DNA of 64,000 nucleotides from Bisbaumannia pacifica (GCF_007989625.1 NZ_BJUK01000001.1:1-64000); one strand, 5' to 3'. Counted from the stretch's first letter, positions 42,048-51,502 are shown. Made by a program: numbers and translations. Notes: generated by a model from the letters alone, not told the origin.

Positions 42048-42700
42048 TGACCGGTTTGGTCCTGGCGGGGGCGGTGGCCGACTACGGCAGCGCTCGGGTG
42101 CTGGGTCCCCTGGACCTGGCCCTGGCCCCCGGTGAGCGCGTCGCCCTGGTGGGCAAGAGCGGTGCCGGCAAGTCGACCCTGCTGACACTGATGCACCAGC
42201 GCTGGCGGGATCAGGGCGTGGCGCTGATGCCCCAGGACCTGGGCCTGGTGCCCAGCCTCTCGGTGTTTCACAACGTCTATATGGGGCGCCTCGATCGTTA
42301 CCCCTGGTGGGCCAACCTATGGACCCTGGTGCGCCCCCGCCAACGCGACGTGGTGGAGATCACCGCACTGCTCGAGCGCCTGGATATCGCCGAGAAACGC
42401 TGGACGCCCTGCGGCGAGCTCTCCGGCGGCCAGCGCCAGCGGGTCGCCGCCGCCCGGGCGATTCACCAGGGCGGCCGGGTGCTGTTGGCCGACGAGCCGG
42501 TCTCGGCGCTGGACGGCCCCCAGGCGGAACGCGTGATGCGCGCCCTCACCGAGACCTATGACATGGCGGTACTGGCCATGCACGACCTGGAGCTGGCGCT
42601 GCGCCACTGCAACCGGGTGGTAGGCATCCAGGCGGGCAGCATCGCCATCGACCGCCCCAGCCGCGAGCTGAGCACGAGCGACCTGCTCGATCTCTACTGA
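42047..42700 (+). CDS. PhnC-like ABC transporter ATP-binding protein
   Basis: 217 residues, short for an ABC ATPase. It has Walker A GKSGAGKST, Q-loop DLGLVPSLSVFHNVYMGRLDR, signature LSGGQRQRVAAARA, Walker B VLLADEPVSALD and H-loop AMHDLE. The VFHNVYMGRLD stretch is typical of PhnC. The ATG at 42047 shares a base with the preceding TGA. It ends two bases before the permease start. Confidence 0.9.
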   Translation: MTGLVLAGAVADYGSARVLGPLDLALAPGERVALVGKSGAGKSTLLTLMHQRWRDQGVALMPQDLGLVPSLSVFHNVYMGRLDRYPWWANLWTLVRPRQRDVVEITALLERLDIAEKRWTPCGELSGGQRQRVAAARAIHQGGRVLLADEPVSALDGPQAERVMRALTETYDMAVLAMHDLELALRHCNRVVGIQAGSIAIDRPSRELSTSDLLDLY

Positions 42701-42702
42701 CG

Positions 42703-44223
42703 ATGACGACACCGCCTCCCTCGACCGACCGCATGCCCTTCGGCGCCACCCGCCGGGTCAGCCTGGCCCTGGTGGCACTGGCGGCGCTCTGCCTGTGGCT
42801 GGGGGACTTCGAGATCAGCGCCCACGACCCCTGGCAGGAGCTGGGACGCCTGGCCCTGGGCCTGGTGCGTCCCGACTTCGGCGCCGTGGATGCCCTCGGC
42901 GAGGCGCTGCTGCGTACCGTCGCCTTCGCCTTCGTCGGCGTCGGCGTCGGCGCCAGCGCCGGCCTGCTGCTGGCGCTCTGCTTCCACCGCCTCTGGGTGC
43001 GCACCGGCTGCGCCTTCGTCCGCGCCATCCATGAGCTGTTCTGGGCGCTGATCTTCCTGCAGTGCTTCGGCCTGCACCCGCTGACCGGGGTGCTGGCCAT
43101 CGCCATCCCCTATGCGGGCATCTTCGCCAAGGTCTACGCGGAGATCCTCGACGAGACCGACCCGGCCCCGGCGCGCACCCTGCCCCAGCGCACCGGCCGG
43201 CTCTCGGCGCTGCTCTATACGCGCATCAGCCAGGCCTGGCCACACCTGGTCAGTTACACCGCCTATCGCCTGGAGTGCGGCCTGCGCTCCAGCGCCGTGC
43301 TGGGCTTCGTGGGCATGCCCACCCTGGGCTTCCACCTGGCCAGCCACTTCGCCCAGGGCCACTACGCCGTGGTGGGTGCCCTGCTGCTGCTCTTTTATGC
43401 CCTGATCGCCAGCCTGCGCCTCTGGGTGCGGCCGAAACTGCTACCCTTCTACCTGCTGGCGGCGCCCTTCTGCCTGGGCACCGGCCTGCCGATCCTGTGG
43501 AGCAATGTGGCGCGCTTCTTTACCCAGGACATCGTGCCGGCACCGCTGAGAAACGGCGAAGGCCTGGCGGGGCTCGGCCCCTGGCTCGGCGACCTGCTGC
43601 TCCATCAGGCCCTGCCCGGTATCTGGAATACCCTGCTGCTGAGTCAGATCGCCCTGGTGCTCACCGGGGTACTGGCCATGGCGCTCTTCCCGCTGATCTC
43701 TCACCACTTTACCGGGCGGCACCTCACCGGCCGCCTCGGCGCCGGCCTGGGCCATGGCCTGCTGGTGGTGCTACGCTCGACCCCGGAGTATCTGCTGGCC
43801 TTTATCCTGCTGCAGCTATGGGGCCCCTCCATGCTACCGGCGGTGGTGGCCCTGGCCCTGCACAACGGCGGCATCATCGCCCACCTGGTAGGGCGACGCA
43901 GCAACCAGATCGTGCTGCGCCCCGACGCCCCCCGGGGCCTCGAGCGCTACGCCTACGAGGTGGCCCCCAGGGTCTATGGGCCCTTTATGGCGCTGCTCTT
44001 CTACCGCTGGGAGATCATCATGCGCGAGACCGCCATCCTCGGCATTCTCGGCATCGCCACCCTGGGCTTCTACGTGGACAGCGCCATCCAGGAGATCCGC
44101 TTCGACCGGGCCCTGGTGCTGATCCTGATCACCGCCGCCCTCAATATCGGTGTGGATATCCTCGCCCGCCGCCTGCGCGCTCACCTGCGGCTGCGCCATA
44201 CCATCAATCGCCAGAGCTGCTAA
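42703..44223 (+). CDS. PhnE-like double permease (two fused permease domains)
   Basis: 506 residues, about twice a normal PhnE. Two permease halves (about 60-235 and 300-495) each carry an EAA-like motif near their end: GFVGMPTLGFHLASHFAQGHY in the first and GILGIATLGFYVDSAIQEIRFDRAL in the second. One gene therefore supplies both halves of the channel. Fused double permeases of this kind occur in some PhnE-type and putative selenate systems. No C-P lyase or selenium genes lie nearby. Its last codons are part of a 63-bp tandem repeat that continues downstream. Confidence 0.9.
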   Translation: MTTPPPSTDRMPFGATRRVSLALVALAALCLWLGDFEISAHDPWQELGRLALGLVRPDFGAVDALGEALLRTVAFAFVGVGVGASAGLLLALCFHRLWVRTGCAFVRAIHELFWALIFLQCFGLHPLTGVLAIAIPYAGIFAKVYAEILDETDPAPARTLPQRTGRLSALLYTRISQAWPHLVSYTAYRLECGLRSSAVLGFVGMPTLGFHLASHFAQGHYAVVGALLLLFYALIASLRLWVRPKLLPFYLLAAPFCLGTGLPILWSNVARFFTQDIVPAPLRNGEGLAGLGPWLGDLLLHQALPGIWNTLLLSQIALVLTGVLAMALFPLISHHFTGRHLTGRLGAGLGHGLLVVLRSTPEYLLAFILLQLWGPSMLPAVVALALHNGGIIAHLVGRRSNQIVLRPDAPRGLERYAYEVAPRVYGPFMALLFYRWEIIMRETAILGILGIATLGFYVDSAIQEIRFDRALVLILITAALNIGVDILARRLRAHLRLRHTINRQSC

Positions 44224-44348
44224 GCGACTCGCCGCAGGCGATACTGCACCCCTCTCCCCGATACCCTCAATCGCCAGAGCTGCTAAGCGACTCGCCGCAG
44301 GCGATACTGCGCCCCTCTCCCCGATACCCTCAATCGCCAGAGCCGCTA
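44204..44348 (+). repeat. 63-bp tandem repeat overlapping the permease stop codon
   Basis: Two full units (44204-44266 and 44267-44329) and a partial third (44330-44348). The first begins inside the last six codons of the permease gene and includes its TAA; unit 2 differs from unit 1 by very few bases. Each unit contains a small TCGCC-GCA-GGCGA hairpin. It appears to have arisen by slippage at the gene end. Confidence 0.92.
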
Positions 44349-44375
44349 AACGACGATAGCCTTGGCGCTTGGGTT

Positions 44376-46064
44376 CTAGTCCGGTATATCGGTCACCGCG
44401 CCGGTACTCGCCGAGCTGACCAGCCGCGCATACTTGGCCAGCACCCCACGGGTATAGCGCGGCGCCGGCTGCCGCCAGGCGCCGCGACGGCGCGCGAGCT
44501 CCGCCTCGGAGAGGTCGACGTCGAGGGTATCGGCCTCGGCATCGATGGTGATGACATCGCCGTCCTCCACCAGCGCCAGGGGCCCGCCGTCGAAGGCCTC
44601 AGGGGTCACATGGCCCACCACGAAGCCGTGGCTGCCGCCGGAGAAGCGCCCGTCGGTGATCAGCGCCACCTCGCTGCCCAGGCCGCGCCCCATGATCGCC
44701 GAGGTGGGAGTCAGCATCTCGCGCATGCCCGGCCCGCCCCGGGGCCCCTCGTTGCGGATCACCACCACCTCGCCGGCGGTCACGGTGCCATCGTTGATGC
44801 GCGCCTGGGCCTCCTCCTCGGAGCCGAACACCCGGGCGGTGCCGGAGAAGCGCGTGCCCTCCTTGCCGGTGATCTTGGCCACCGCCCCCTCGGGGGCCAG
44901 GTTGCCGTAGAGGATGCGCAGGTGGCTCTCCGCCTTGAGGGGGCGGTCGAGCGTCGCGATGATCTTCTGGTCGTCGGGATAGGGGGCGACGCTCGCCAGG
45001 TTCTCGGCCAGGGTCTTGCCGGTCACCGTCAGGCAGTCGCCATGCAGCAGGCCGGCGTCGAGCAGGGTCTTCATCAGCGGCTGGATGCCACCGATGGCCA
45101 CCAGCTCGCTCATCATGTAGTGGCCGCTGGGGCGCAGGTCGGCCACCACCGGCACGCGCTTGCCGATGCGGGTAAAGTCCGCCAGCGAGAGCTCGACCCC
45201 GAGGGTGCGGGCCATGCCGATCAGGTGCAGCACCGCATTGGTGGAGCCGCCCAGGGCGATCACCACGCTGATGGCGTTTTCGAAGGCCTCCCGGGTCATG
45301 ATGTCCGAAGGCTTGAGATCGCGTTCGAGCAGCGTCAGCACCGCGGCCCCCGCCGCCTCGCAGTCGGCGCGCTTGTCCCGGGACACGGCGTTCTGGGCGG
45401 AGCTTCCCGGCAGGCTCATGCCCAGCGCCTCGATGGCCGAGGCCATGGTGTTGGCGGTGTACATGCCGCCGCAGGAGCCGGGGCCGGGAATCGCCGTCTC
45501 CTCGATCTGCTTGAGCGCGATCCGGTCGATATCGCCACGGCTATGGGCGCCCATGGCCTCGAACACCGAGACGATATCGGTATGGCCCTTGCCGGGCAGG
45601 ATGGTGCCGCCGTATACGAAGACGCTGGGACGGTCGAGGCGCGCCAGCCCCATCAGGCAGCCGGGCATGTTCTTGTCGCAGCCGCCGATGGCCACCAGGC
45701 CGTCGAAGCCCTCGCAACCGGCCACCGTCTCGATGGAGTCGGCGATCACCTCCCGCGACACCAGCGAGTACTTCATGCCCTCGGTGCCGTTGGCGATGCC
45801 GTCGGAGATGGTGATGGTGTTGAAGATCACCGCCTTGCCGCCGGCGGCGTCGGCGCCGTCCCGGGCATGCTCGGCGAGCTCGTTGATATGGCTGTTGCAG
45901 GGGGTGACCATGCTCCAGGTGGAGGCGATGCCCACCTGGGGCTTGGCGAAGTCATCGTCGCCGAAGCCCACCGCGCGCAGCATGGCGCGGCTGGCCGCCT
46001 TGCCGGGGCCATCCACCACCGGGGCGGAGTGGCGGCGGCGGGGATCCTTGGGGGTATCGGACAT
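44376..46064 (-). CDS. ilvD: dihydroxy-acid dehydratase
   Basis: 562 residues, the shorter form of the IlvD/Edd family. Iron-sulfur cysteines are Cys56 (TPCNSH), Cys129 (GGCDKN) and Cys198 ([10 protein letters not shown]), the three-Cys pattern of [2Fe-2S] DHADs rather than the [4Fe-4S] E. coli type. Also present are [14 protein letters not shown] and [19 protein letters not shown]. It makes 2-keto acids in valine/isoleucine synthesis; relatives act on sugar acids, so a sugar-acid dehydratase role is possible. AGGAGGCCCGCC precedes the ATG. No other ilv gene adjoins. Confidence 0.88.
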   Translation of the reverse strand: MSDTPKDPRRRHSAPVVDGPGKAASRAMLRAVGFGDDDFAKPQVGIASTWSMVTPCNSHINELAEHARDGADAAGGKAVIFNTITISDGIANGTEGMKYSLVSREVIADSIETVAGCEGFDGLVAIGGCDKNMPGCLMGLARLDRPSVFVYGGTILPGKGHTDIVSVFEAMGAHSRGDIDRIALKQIEETAIPGPGSCGGMYTANTMASAIEALGMSLPGSSAQNAVSRDKRADCEAAGAAVLTLLERDLKPSDIMTREAFENAISVVIALGGSTNAVLHLIGMARTLGVELSLADFTRIGKRVPVVADLRPSGHYMMSELVAIGGIQPLMKTLLDAGLLHGDCLTVTGKTLAENLASVAPYPDDQKIIATLDRPLKAESHLRILYGNLAPEGAVAKITGKEGTRFSGTARVFGSEEEAQARINDGTVTAGEVVVIRNEGPRGGPGMREMLTPTSAIMGRGLGSEVALITDGRFSGGSHGFVVGHVTPEAFDGGPLALVEDGDVITIDAEADTLDVDLSEAELARRRGAWRQPAPRYTRGVLAKYARLVSSASTGAVTDIPD

Positions 46065-46132
46065 GGCGGGCCTCCTCTGACGATGGCATGACCCTCAGAG
46101 GGTGGCCCTTCACCGCCCGGCTGGCAACCGCC

Positions 46133-46828
46133 TCAGCGCGGCATCACCGCATCGTGGAAGGCGCGCTCTTTCGCCACGGTGTCGCGGAAGCGCTCGGCCA
46201 TACGGGTGAAGGCGACGTCATCGAGCCCTTCCGCCTCCTCGTCCAGGCGGCGGCGCAGCCAGGCGACGAAGTCCTGGAAGGCGGGGTTGTCGTGCAGGTC
46301 GATCCACTCCCCCATCAGCGGATGCAGGCCTTCGGCCCGCGTCACCCGCAGCGCCCACTCGAGATAGACCCACTCGGTGACCACCAGCACCGCCAGGAGC
46401 TCGGCATAGTCGCCGCGATCGCCGGTATCGCGCAGCAGCGCCCGGAAGGCCAGGGTCTCGGGCAGGTAATCCGGCGCCTCGCGCCGGGCGGCCGGTACCT
46501 CGAAGGCCTCGAAGGTGCGCTGGAAAGTGCGGTTCTCGTCGCTGGTCAGCATACCCATGAACTGGCCCAGCACCACCCGGTCGTCCATGCTCGGCGCCCG
46601 GCCGATGGCATGACCGATCAGCGCGGTGAAGGGGTCGACGAAGCCGTAGTCCTGGAGCATATAGGCGGCGAAGTCGGCGCCGGGGAGGCGCCCCTCGGCC
46701 AGGGCGTCGAACAGCGGATGCGTCACCGTCGCCGACCAGTCGGGCTCGCTGATCTCGCGCAGCCAGTCGGTCAGGCGCGGCGTTTCGCGGCCGGCGGCCC
46801 AGGCATTCCAGTCGGCGCGTGTGGTCAT
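46133..46828 (-). CDS. tenA: TenA_E-type thiamine-salvage hydrolase
   Basis: 231 residues of the TenA fold: PLFDALAEGRLPGADFAAYMLQDYGFVDPFTALIGHAIG at the N-terminus and the active-site helix AELLAVLVVTEWVYLEWALR. In ordinary TenA a Cys lies in that helix (LPCYW); here it is replaced in the TEWVYLEWA context, the mark of the TenA_E subgroup, which is proposed to deformylate or hydrolyse degraded pyrimidine products. It overlaps the stop of the riboswitch-controlled SSS transporter by four bases (ATGA), so transporter and enzyme form one thiamine-regulated unit. Confidence 0.88.
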   Translation of the reverse strand: MTTRADWNAWAAGRETPRLTDWLREISEPDWSATVTHPLFDALAEGRLPGADFAAYMLQDYGFVDPFTALIGHAIGRAPSMDDRVVLGQFMGMLTSDENRTFQRTFEAFEVPAARREAPDYLPETLAFRALLRDTGDRGDYAELLAVLVVTEWVYLEWALRVTRAEGLHPLMGEWIDLHDNPAFQDFVAWLRRRLDEEAEGLDDVAFTRMAERFRDTVAKERAFHDAVMPR

Positions 46829-48231
46829 CGGGCCTCTCCTTCGCTCGTCAGGTGAAATCGCGCCCCCGGACGCCGCCAGGCGACCAGCAGGCTGACCAGG
46901 GTGGAGGCGCTAAGCGCACCCAGGAAGGGCGGAAGCGTCGGGATGCTATCCGGGAAGGTGGCCGCCAGCACCCCGGCGCCAAGGCTGCCCAGGGAGATCC
47001 AGCCCGGCAGCACCGCGCCGAGCAGGCCCGCCACGCCGCCGGCCACCGCCGCCAGCGGCGACATGCGCCGCCACAGCCCCAGCAGCACCGGCAGCAGGAT
47101 GGCCGCACACAGCAGGTCGGCGATCAGGAACAGGCGCAGCACCGAGAAGCCCTGCAGGGCGACCCAGGCCACCGGCACCATCAGCGCCACCGTGACCCAC
47201 CGCGCGCCGCGTACCGAGAGCCCCCGCCGGCCGCTGCTGGCTACCGCCATGGAGGCGATGGCGTTCTGCAGGGTATCCACGCTAGAGGCCACCAGGGTCA
47301 CCGCCAGCACCAGGGCCGGCAACCCCAGCCAGGTCGGCGCCTTACTCAGCAGGGCGAAGAAGGGAATCGGCGGCTCGCCGAGCGGCAGGGCATGCATCGC
47401 CGCCAGCATCCCCAGGCCACCGATGGCCATCACCACCAGCAGGCTGCTGATGCCGCCCAGCAGGGCCCCACGCCCCAGGGCGCGGTCGTCTTCGGCGGCC
47501 CATACGCGCTGCCAGTAGCCCTGGTGGAAGAGGTTGGCCGCGGTGACCGCGATCACCAGGGTCAGCGCCACCGAGAGGGCGCTGCCGGTGGGAATCGAGG
47601 GTATCACCGCCTCGACCGGCATGGGGGGCAGCCCCCACCAGGCCACGCCGCCGACCAGCACCAGCAGGGCCAGCAGCAGCCAGGCCTGCCAGCGGTCGGT
47701 GGCGAGGCTGGCCCGCAGCCCGCCCAGGGTGGTATAGACCAGAGTGGCCAGCGCCACGCCGAGGATCACCAGCGCCGGCGGCACCTCGGACAGCAGCGCG
47801 GCGATGGCGCCGATGGCGGTCAGCTCGGCGGCCAGGAAGATCGCCATGTAGGCCACCGAGACGAAAGCGACCCAGCGCCGTACCCCGACGCCATAGCAGG
47901 TCTCGGCGAACTCGCCGATGCTGCGCCCCTCCGGCAGGTGGCGGCGAATCGCCGGACCATAGAACCCCAGCACGATAAACGGCAGGGAGGAGCCGATGGC
48001 ATAGCCGACCAGGGCCACCGGCCCCGCGAAGGCGCCGATCTCCGGCGGCGCGAAGAGGATCCAGGCGCCCATGCTCGAGGCCAGGAAGGACAGGCCGATG
48101 GCCTGGGCGCCCTGGGAGTTGCGGGCGGTCACGTAATCATCGAGGGGACCATCGGCCCGGCGGGCCCTGAGGCCCAGCAAGGCAAAACACAGCAGCGCCG
48201 CGCCGAGCACGGCAGACGTCAGGTAGGGCAT
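46825..48231 (-). CDS. sodium:solute symporter, TPP-riboswitch controlled (ThiV-like)
   Basis: 468 residues, about thirteen helices, SSS family: LSFLASSMGAWILFAPPEIGAFAGPVALVGYAIGSSLPFIVLGFYGPAIRR, LTAIGAIAALL, GLRASLATDRWQAWLLLALLVL and LVASSVDTLQNAIASMA. The gene is directly behind a TPP riboswitch, so its substrate should be thiamine, its pyrimidine moiety or a degradation product. A comparative study of thiamine regulons named an SSS protein of this context ThiV; I infer equivalence from context only. The start has GGAGGAAG just after the aptamer. Confidence 0.9.
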   Translation of the reverse strand: MPYLTSAVLGAALLCFALLGLRARRADGPLDDYVTARNSQGAQAIGLSFLASSMGAWILFAPPEIGAFAGPVALVGYAIGSSLPFIVLGFYGPAIRRHLPEGRSIGEFAETCYGVGVRRWVAFVSVAYMAIFLAAELTAIGAIAALLSEVPPALVILGVALATLVYTTLGGLRASLATDRWQAWLLLALLVLVGGVAWWGLPPMPVEAVIPSIPTGSALSVALTLVIAVTAANLFHQGYWQRVWAAEDDRALGRGALLGGISSLLVVMAIGGLGMLAAMHALPLGEPPIPFFALLSKAPTWLGLPALVLAVTLVASSVDTLQNAIASMAVASSGRRGLSVRGARWVTVALMVPVAWVALQGFSVLRLFLIADLLCAAILLPVLLGLWRRMSPLAAVAGGVAGLLGAVLPGWISLGSLGAGVLAATFPDSIPTLPPFLGALSASTLVSLLVAWRRPGARFHLTSEGEAR

Positions 48232-48236
48232 GTCGC

Positions 48237-48318
48237 ACTTCCTCCGCCGGCATGAACCGGATCAGGTTCCAGGGTCGGCACTCGGCCCTCTCAGTCCCGC
48301 GGGACACCCCTGGCGACA
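48237..48318 (-). promoter_or_regulatory. TPP (THI-box) riboswitch
   Basis: Read on the minus strand the segment contains the conserved THI elements in order: AGGGGTG, then a P2 stem ending ACTGAGAGGG, an ACCCTGGAACCTGATCCGG block and CATGCCGGCGGAGGAA. The ribosome site GGAGGAAG overlaps the aptamer's 3' end, and TGTCGC/GCGACA arms (48313-48318 and 48231-48236) could close a stem that includes the first base of the start codon. This suggests translational repression by TPP. It controls the SSS-tenA operon. Confidence 0.96.
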
Positions 48319-48508
48319 GTGAATGATTGGATTGTCTCGCGATGGCTCGCGGCGGCCTATGGTGTCGTCCCCGGCCACGGCTGTAAAGCCATATCCCCCA
48401 TCAGGCCTGCTACTAAAGCATCAAGACACGGGCATAAAGTCATAACAGAATCTGCCGATAAGGCACCTATCGCCCCTATGCCGGCCCGATTATTTTTCGA
48501 GATCCCCG

Positions 48509-49186
48509 ATGCCTTATCACGAAGCCAAAGAACACGCGCCGGGGCGGCTCCACGCCCTCTTTACCGACCCCTATAGCGCCTTCGACAACGACGTCGTCGA
48601 GCGCCGCCTGCATCTGCGCGTCGCCCTCCGTGCCCTGCTCGACCAACCCGGCCGGGAGGGCCGCCTGACCCTGCGGGTCCTGCATGGCTGGGCCAATGGC
48701 GAGGCCGACCCCCAGCATCTGGCCCACAGCGATCACCCCCTGACCCGGCGCGGCGACCTGCTTCCCGTGGTAGCCCATTATCAGGCCGCCATCGACGAGC
48801 AGCGGCCACTCCCCGGGGAGGCCGGTACCTTGCTGGCCGAGCCACTGATGGCGGCCATCGCCACCGCCGAGGCCCGGGGCCAGGAGATCGATGCCGAGAC
48901 CCGCGCCAACCCGGCCCACTGGCCGAGCTTCGAGCGGGGCCTCAGTCTCTATACCTTCTTCAAGGTCTATCATCGCCTCACCTACGGCGAGGACGAGCGC
49001 TATCGGGTGGCACGCTGCGAGACTCCGGAGGGCCCCCGGGAGATCCACGAGTTCCATCTGGAAGAGTGCGAGTTCGCCGTGGTGACCGGCCTCGAAGGCG
49101 ACGACGAGAGTCGGGTCGTCCTGCTGGTGCATGCCGGCGCCCTGGCGCCCCTGGCCGCCTTCGTGGAGATCATGCTGGGGGAGTGA
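48509..49186 (+). CDS. unrecognised conserved-looking protein
   Basis: 225 residues, soluble, without signal peptide or membrane segments, acidic with many Arg. I do not recognise a family. Readable features are an N-terminal region PYSAFDNDVVERRLHLRVALRALLDQPG, a central HGWANGEADPQ stretch and a C-terminal amphipathic block DDESRVVLLVHAGALAPLAAFVEIML. Coding character is good (third-position GC, strong frame). It is divergent from the riboswitch transporter and converges on the AhpD-like gene. Ribosome site weak (GAG). Confidence 0.7.
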   Translation: MPYHEAKEHAPGRLHALFTDPYSAFDNDVVERRLHLRVALRALLDQPGREGRLTLRVLHGWANGEADPQHLAHSDHPLTRRGDLLPVVAHYQAAIDEQRPLPGEAGTLLAEPLMAAIATAEARGQEIDAETRANPAHWPSFERGLSLYTFFKVYHRLTYGEDERYRVARCETPEGPREIHEFHLEECEFAVVTGLEGDDESRVVLLVHAGALAPLAAFVEIMLGE

Positions 49187-49193
49187 GATCGCC

Positions 49194-49781
49194 TCACCCC
49201 TCCCGCGGTACCCGCCCCATCAGGTAGAACTCGGGATTGGGTGGGGTGCCGGCCAGGGTCACCAGGCGGTTGGAAAGGCCGAAAAAGGCGGCGATGGCGC
49301 CGATATCCCAGCAATCGTCCCGGGTGAAACCCGCCGCCTCGAGCCGCGCCGCCCAGTCGTCGTCGAGTTCCCCCACCCCCAGGCCGCTGTGCAGGGCGAA
49401 ATCCAGCATCACCCGCTGGCGCTCGCCGATCTCCGCGACGCGGTGATTGATGGCCACCTGATCGGCCAGCAGCGGCGCCTTGCCGTAGATCCGCAGTAGG
49501 GCGCCATGGGCCACCACGCAGTAGAGGCAGCGATTGCGGCCACTCAGCGCCACCACGATCATCTCCTTCTCCGCCTGGGTCAGGGTGTCGGATTCCCGCT
49601 CCATCAGCGCATCGTGGTAGGCGAAGAAGGCGCGAAACTCCGCCGGTCGGTGGGCCAGCATCAGGAACACATTGGGGACGAAGCCGGCCTTCTCCTGCAC
49701 CGCCAGGATGGCATCGCGGATATCCGTGGGCAGCTCATCCAGCGACTCGGGTATGGGAAAACGGCTGAGGGATGCGGTCAT
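49194..49781 (-). CDS. AhpD-like peroxidase-related protein
   Basis: 195 residues of the carboxymuconolactone decarboxylase / AhpD fold, of the 'uncharacterised peroxidase-related enzyme' group. The redox CxxC lies in RNRCLYCVVAHG, followed by the conserved His. The N-terminus FPIPESLDELPTDIRDAILAVQEKAGFVPNVFLMLAHRP is characteristic. It may reduce alkyl peroxides with a thiol partner. Monocistronic; GGAGCCTCACGCC before the ATG. Confidence 0.88.
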   Translation of the reverse strand: MTASLSRFPIPESLDELPTDIRDAILAVQEKAGFVPNVFLMLAHRPAEFRAFFAYHDALMERESDTLTQAEKEMIVVALSGRNRCLYCVVAHGALLRIYGKAPLLADQVAINHRVAEIGERQRVMLDFALHSGLGVGELDDDWAARLEAAGFTRDDCWDIGAIAAFFGLSNRLVTLAGTPPNPEFYLMGRVPREG

Positions 49782-49866
49782 GGCGTGAGGCTCCTTGGGT
49801 TGTGATGATTCGCCAACTTACAGTTAACGTAAACGTAATGTTGTTGTCTAGCCTCCCATGGCCGCG

Positions 49867-49907
49867 ACGCCAAGGGCCCCGTCTCGAGGAGGCGGGGCCC
49901 TTGGCGT
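49867..49907 (-). terminator. terminator hairpin after mmsA
   Basis: Arms 49867-49881 and 49893-49907 are a perfect 15-bp GC-rich inverted repeat about 15 bases past the mmsA stop. No T-run on the minus strand. Confidence 0.65.
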
Positions 49908-49922
49908 GCCGATCACCGGAGG

Positions 49923-51422
49923 TCAGCTCAGCGAGATGGTGCTATTGATGCCGCTGGAGACGTTCTCCGGCTCGTACCAGCGGGCGGTGACCGTCTTGGT
50001 CTGGGTCCAGAAGGCGATGGCCTGCTTGCCATTGGGGCCCAGATCGCCGAGCTTGGAGGCCCGGGAGCCGGTGAAGCTGAAGTAGGCCACCGGCACCGGG
50101 ATCGGTACATTGATGCCCACCTGACCGACGTCGATCTCGGTCTCGAAGCGCCGCGCCACCCAGCCGGAGTTGGTGAAGATCGAGGTGCCGTTGCCGTTGG
50201 GATTGGCATTGATGAAGTCGATGGCCTCATCCAGGGTGTCGACGCTCACCACGCAGAGCACCGGGCCGAAGATCTCCTCCCGATAGATGGTCATCTCGGC
50301 GCTCACCCCGGCGAAGACGGTGGGGCCCACGAAGTTGCCCTTGGCATAGCCCTCCACCCGACAGCCGCGGCCATCCAGCAGCAACTTGGCGCCCTCCTGC
50401 TCGCCGGCATCGATCAGGCTCACCACCCGGTCCCGGGCGGCGGGCGAGACCAGCGGCCCCAGGTCGGCGTCGCGCTGGGTGCCGGGGCCCACCTTCATCT
50501 TGCGGGCACCCTCGACGATGTCCTCCAGCCAGGCCTGGGCCTCGCCCACCAGCACCACCACCGAGTTGGCCATGCAGCGCTGGCCGGCGGCGCCGAAGGC
50601 GGAGCCCAGCAGGTTGTTGATGGCCTGGCTGCGGTTGGCGTCGGGCATGATCACGCAGTGATTCTTGGCGCCCATCATCGACTGTACCCGCTTGCCCGCC
50701 TCGCCGGCGCGACGATAAATATGGGTGCCCACCTGGGTGGAGCCGATAAAGGAGAGCGCCTTGATGTCCGGATGATCGCAGATCTGGTTGGCTACCTCGG
50801 GGCCGCCATGCACCACGTTGAGCACCCCGGCGGGGAGCCCCGCCTCGTGGGCCAACTCCACCAGGCGCATGGTCGAGCTGGGATCCTGCTCGGAGGGCTT
50901 GAGCACGAAGGTGTTACCGGTGGCGATGGCCAGCGGAAACATGAAGCAGGGCAGCATGATCGGGAAGTTGAAGGCGGTGATGCCGGCACCGACCCCCAGT
51001 GGCTGGTTGAGGGTGTAGACGTCCACCTCGCTGGCGGCATTCTCGGCCAACTCACCCAATTGCAGGGAGGGAATCGAGCAGGCGTGCTCCACCACCTCGA
51101 GGCCGCGGCCCACCTCGCCCTCGGCGTCCGGCAGGGTCTTGCCGTGCTCCTCGGTGATCAGGGCGGCGAGCTCGGCGGTATGTTCGCGGATCAGCGCCTG
51201 GAACCGGAGCATGATGCGCTGACGCTTGGCCAGGGGCACCTTGCGCCACGTCTTGAAGGCGGCCTTGGCGCTGGTCACCGCCCGATCCACCTCCTCGGCG
51301 GTGCAGAAGGGCACCCGGGCCACCACCTCCTGGGTCGCGGGATTGAGCACGTCGCGCCACTCCTGGCTCTGGGAGGGCACGGCCTGGCCGTCGATATAGA
51401 GGGGAATCTCGCGGATGGACAT
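49923..51422 (-). CDS. mmsA: CoA-acylating methylmalonate-semialdehyde dehydrogenase
   Basis: 499 residues of the ALDH superfamily: N-terminal [87 protein letters not shown] (in place of the usual ELGGK general-base motif, as in MmsA/IolA) and catalytic Cys in [11 protein letters not shown]. It makes propionyl-CoA or acetyl-CoA from (methyl)malonate semialdehyde in valine, beta-alanine or inositol catabolism. The ATG at 51422 has CAAGGAGTCGCCATC. A LysR gene lies divergent; partner dehydrogenases are not adjacent. Confidence 0.95.
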   Translation of the reverse strand: MSIREIPLYIDGQAVPSQSQEWRDVLNPATQEVVARVPFCTAEEVDRAVTSAKAAFKTWRKVPLAKRQRIMLRFQALIREHTAELAALITEEHGKTLPDAEGEVGRGLEVVEHACSIPSLQLGELAENAASEVDVYTLNQPLGVGAGITAFNFPIMLPCFMFPLAIATGNTFVLKPSEQDPSSTMRLVELAHEAGLPAGVLNVVHGGPEVANQICDHPDIKALSFIGSTQVGTHIYRRAGEAGKRVQSMMGAKNHCVIMPDANRSQAINNLLGSAFGAAGQRCMANSVVVLVGEAQAWLEDIVEGARKMKVGPGTQRDADLGPLVSPAARDRVVSLIDAGEQEGAKLLLDGRGCRVEGYAKGNFVGPTVFAGVSAEMTIYREEIFGPVLCVVSVDTLDEAIDFINANPNGNGTSIFTNSGWVARRFETEIDVGQVGINVPIPVPVAYFSFTGSRASKLGDLGPNGKQAIAFWTQTKTVTARWYEPENVSSGINSTISLS

Positions 51423-51502
51423 GATGGCGACTCCTTGACGGGCGGCGTCACAGCCTTGGACCCGAGGGTTGGGGTTATTATCCGAAGCGCTACTGGTGTG
51501 CA

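Noticed and set aside
44204-44348. CRISPR array.
   Set aside because: Units are contiguous without unique spacers, and there are no cas genes.
44150-44359. A small frame encoding a repeated 21-residue peptide across the 63-bp tandem repeat.
   Set aside because: No ribosome site and it overlaps the permease end in another frame; the open frame follows simply from the unit length being divisible by three.
43062-46091. A 1009-codon plus-strand open frame, the longest in the window.
   Set aside because: It runs out of frame through the double permease and antisense to ilvD. Its composition is Gly/His/Arg/Pro-rich, typical of GC-rich shadow frames, and both underlying genes are certain.
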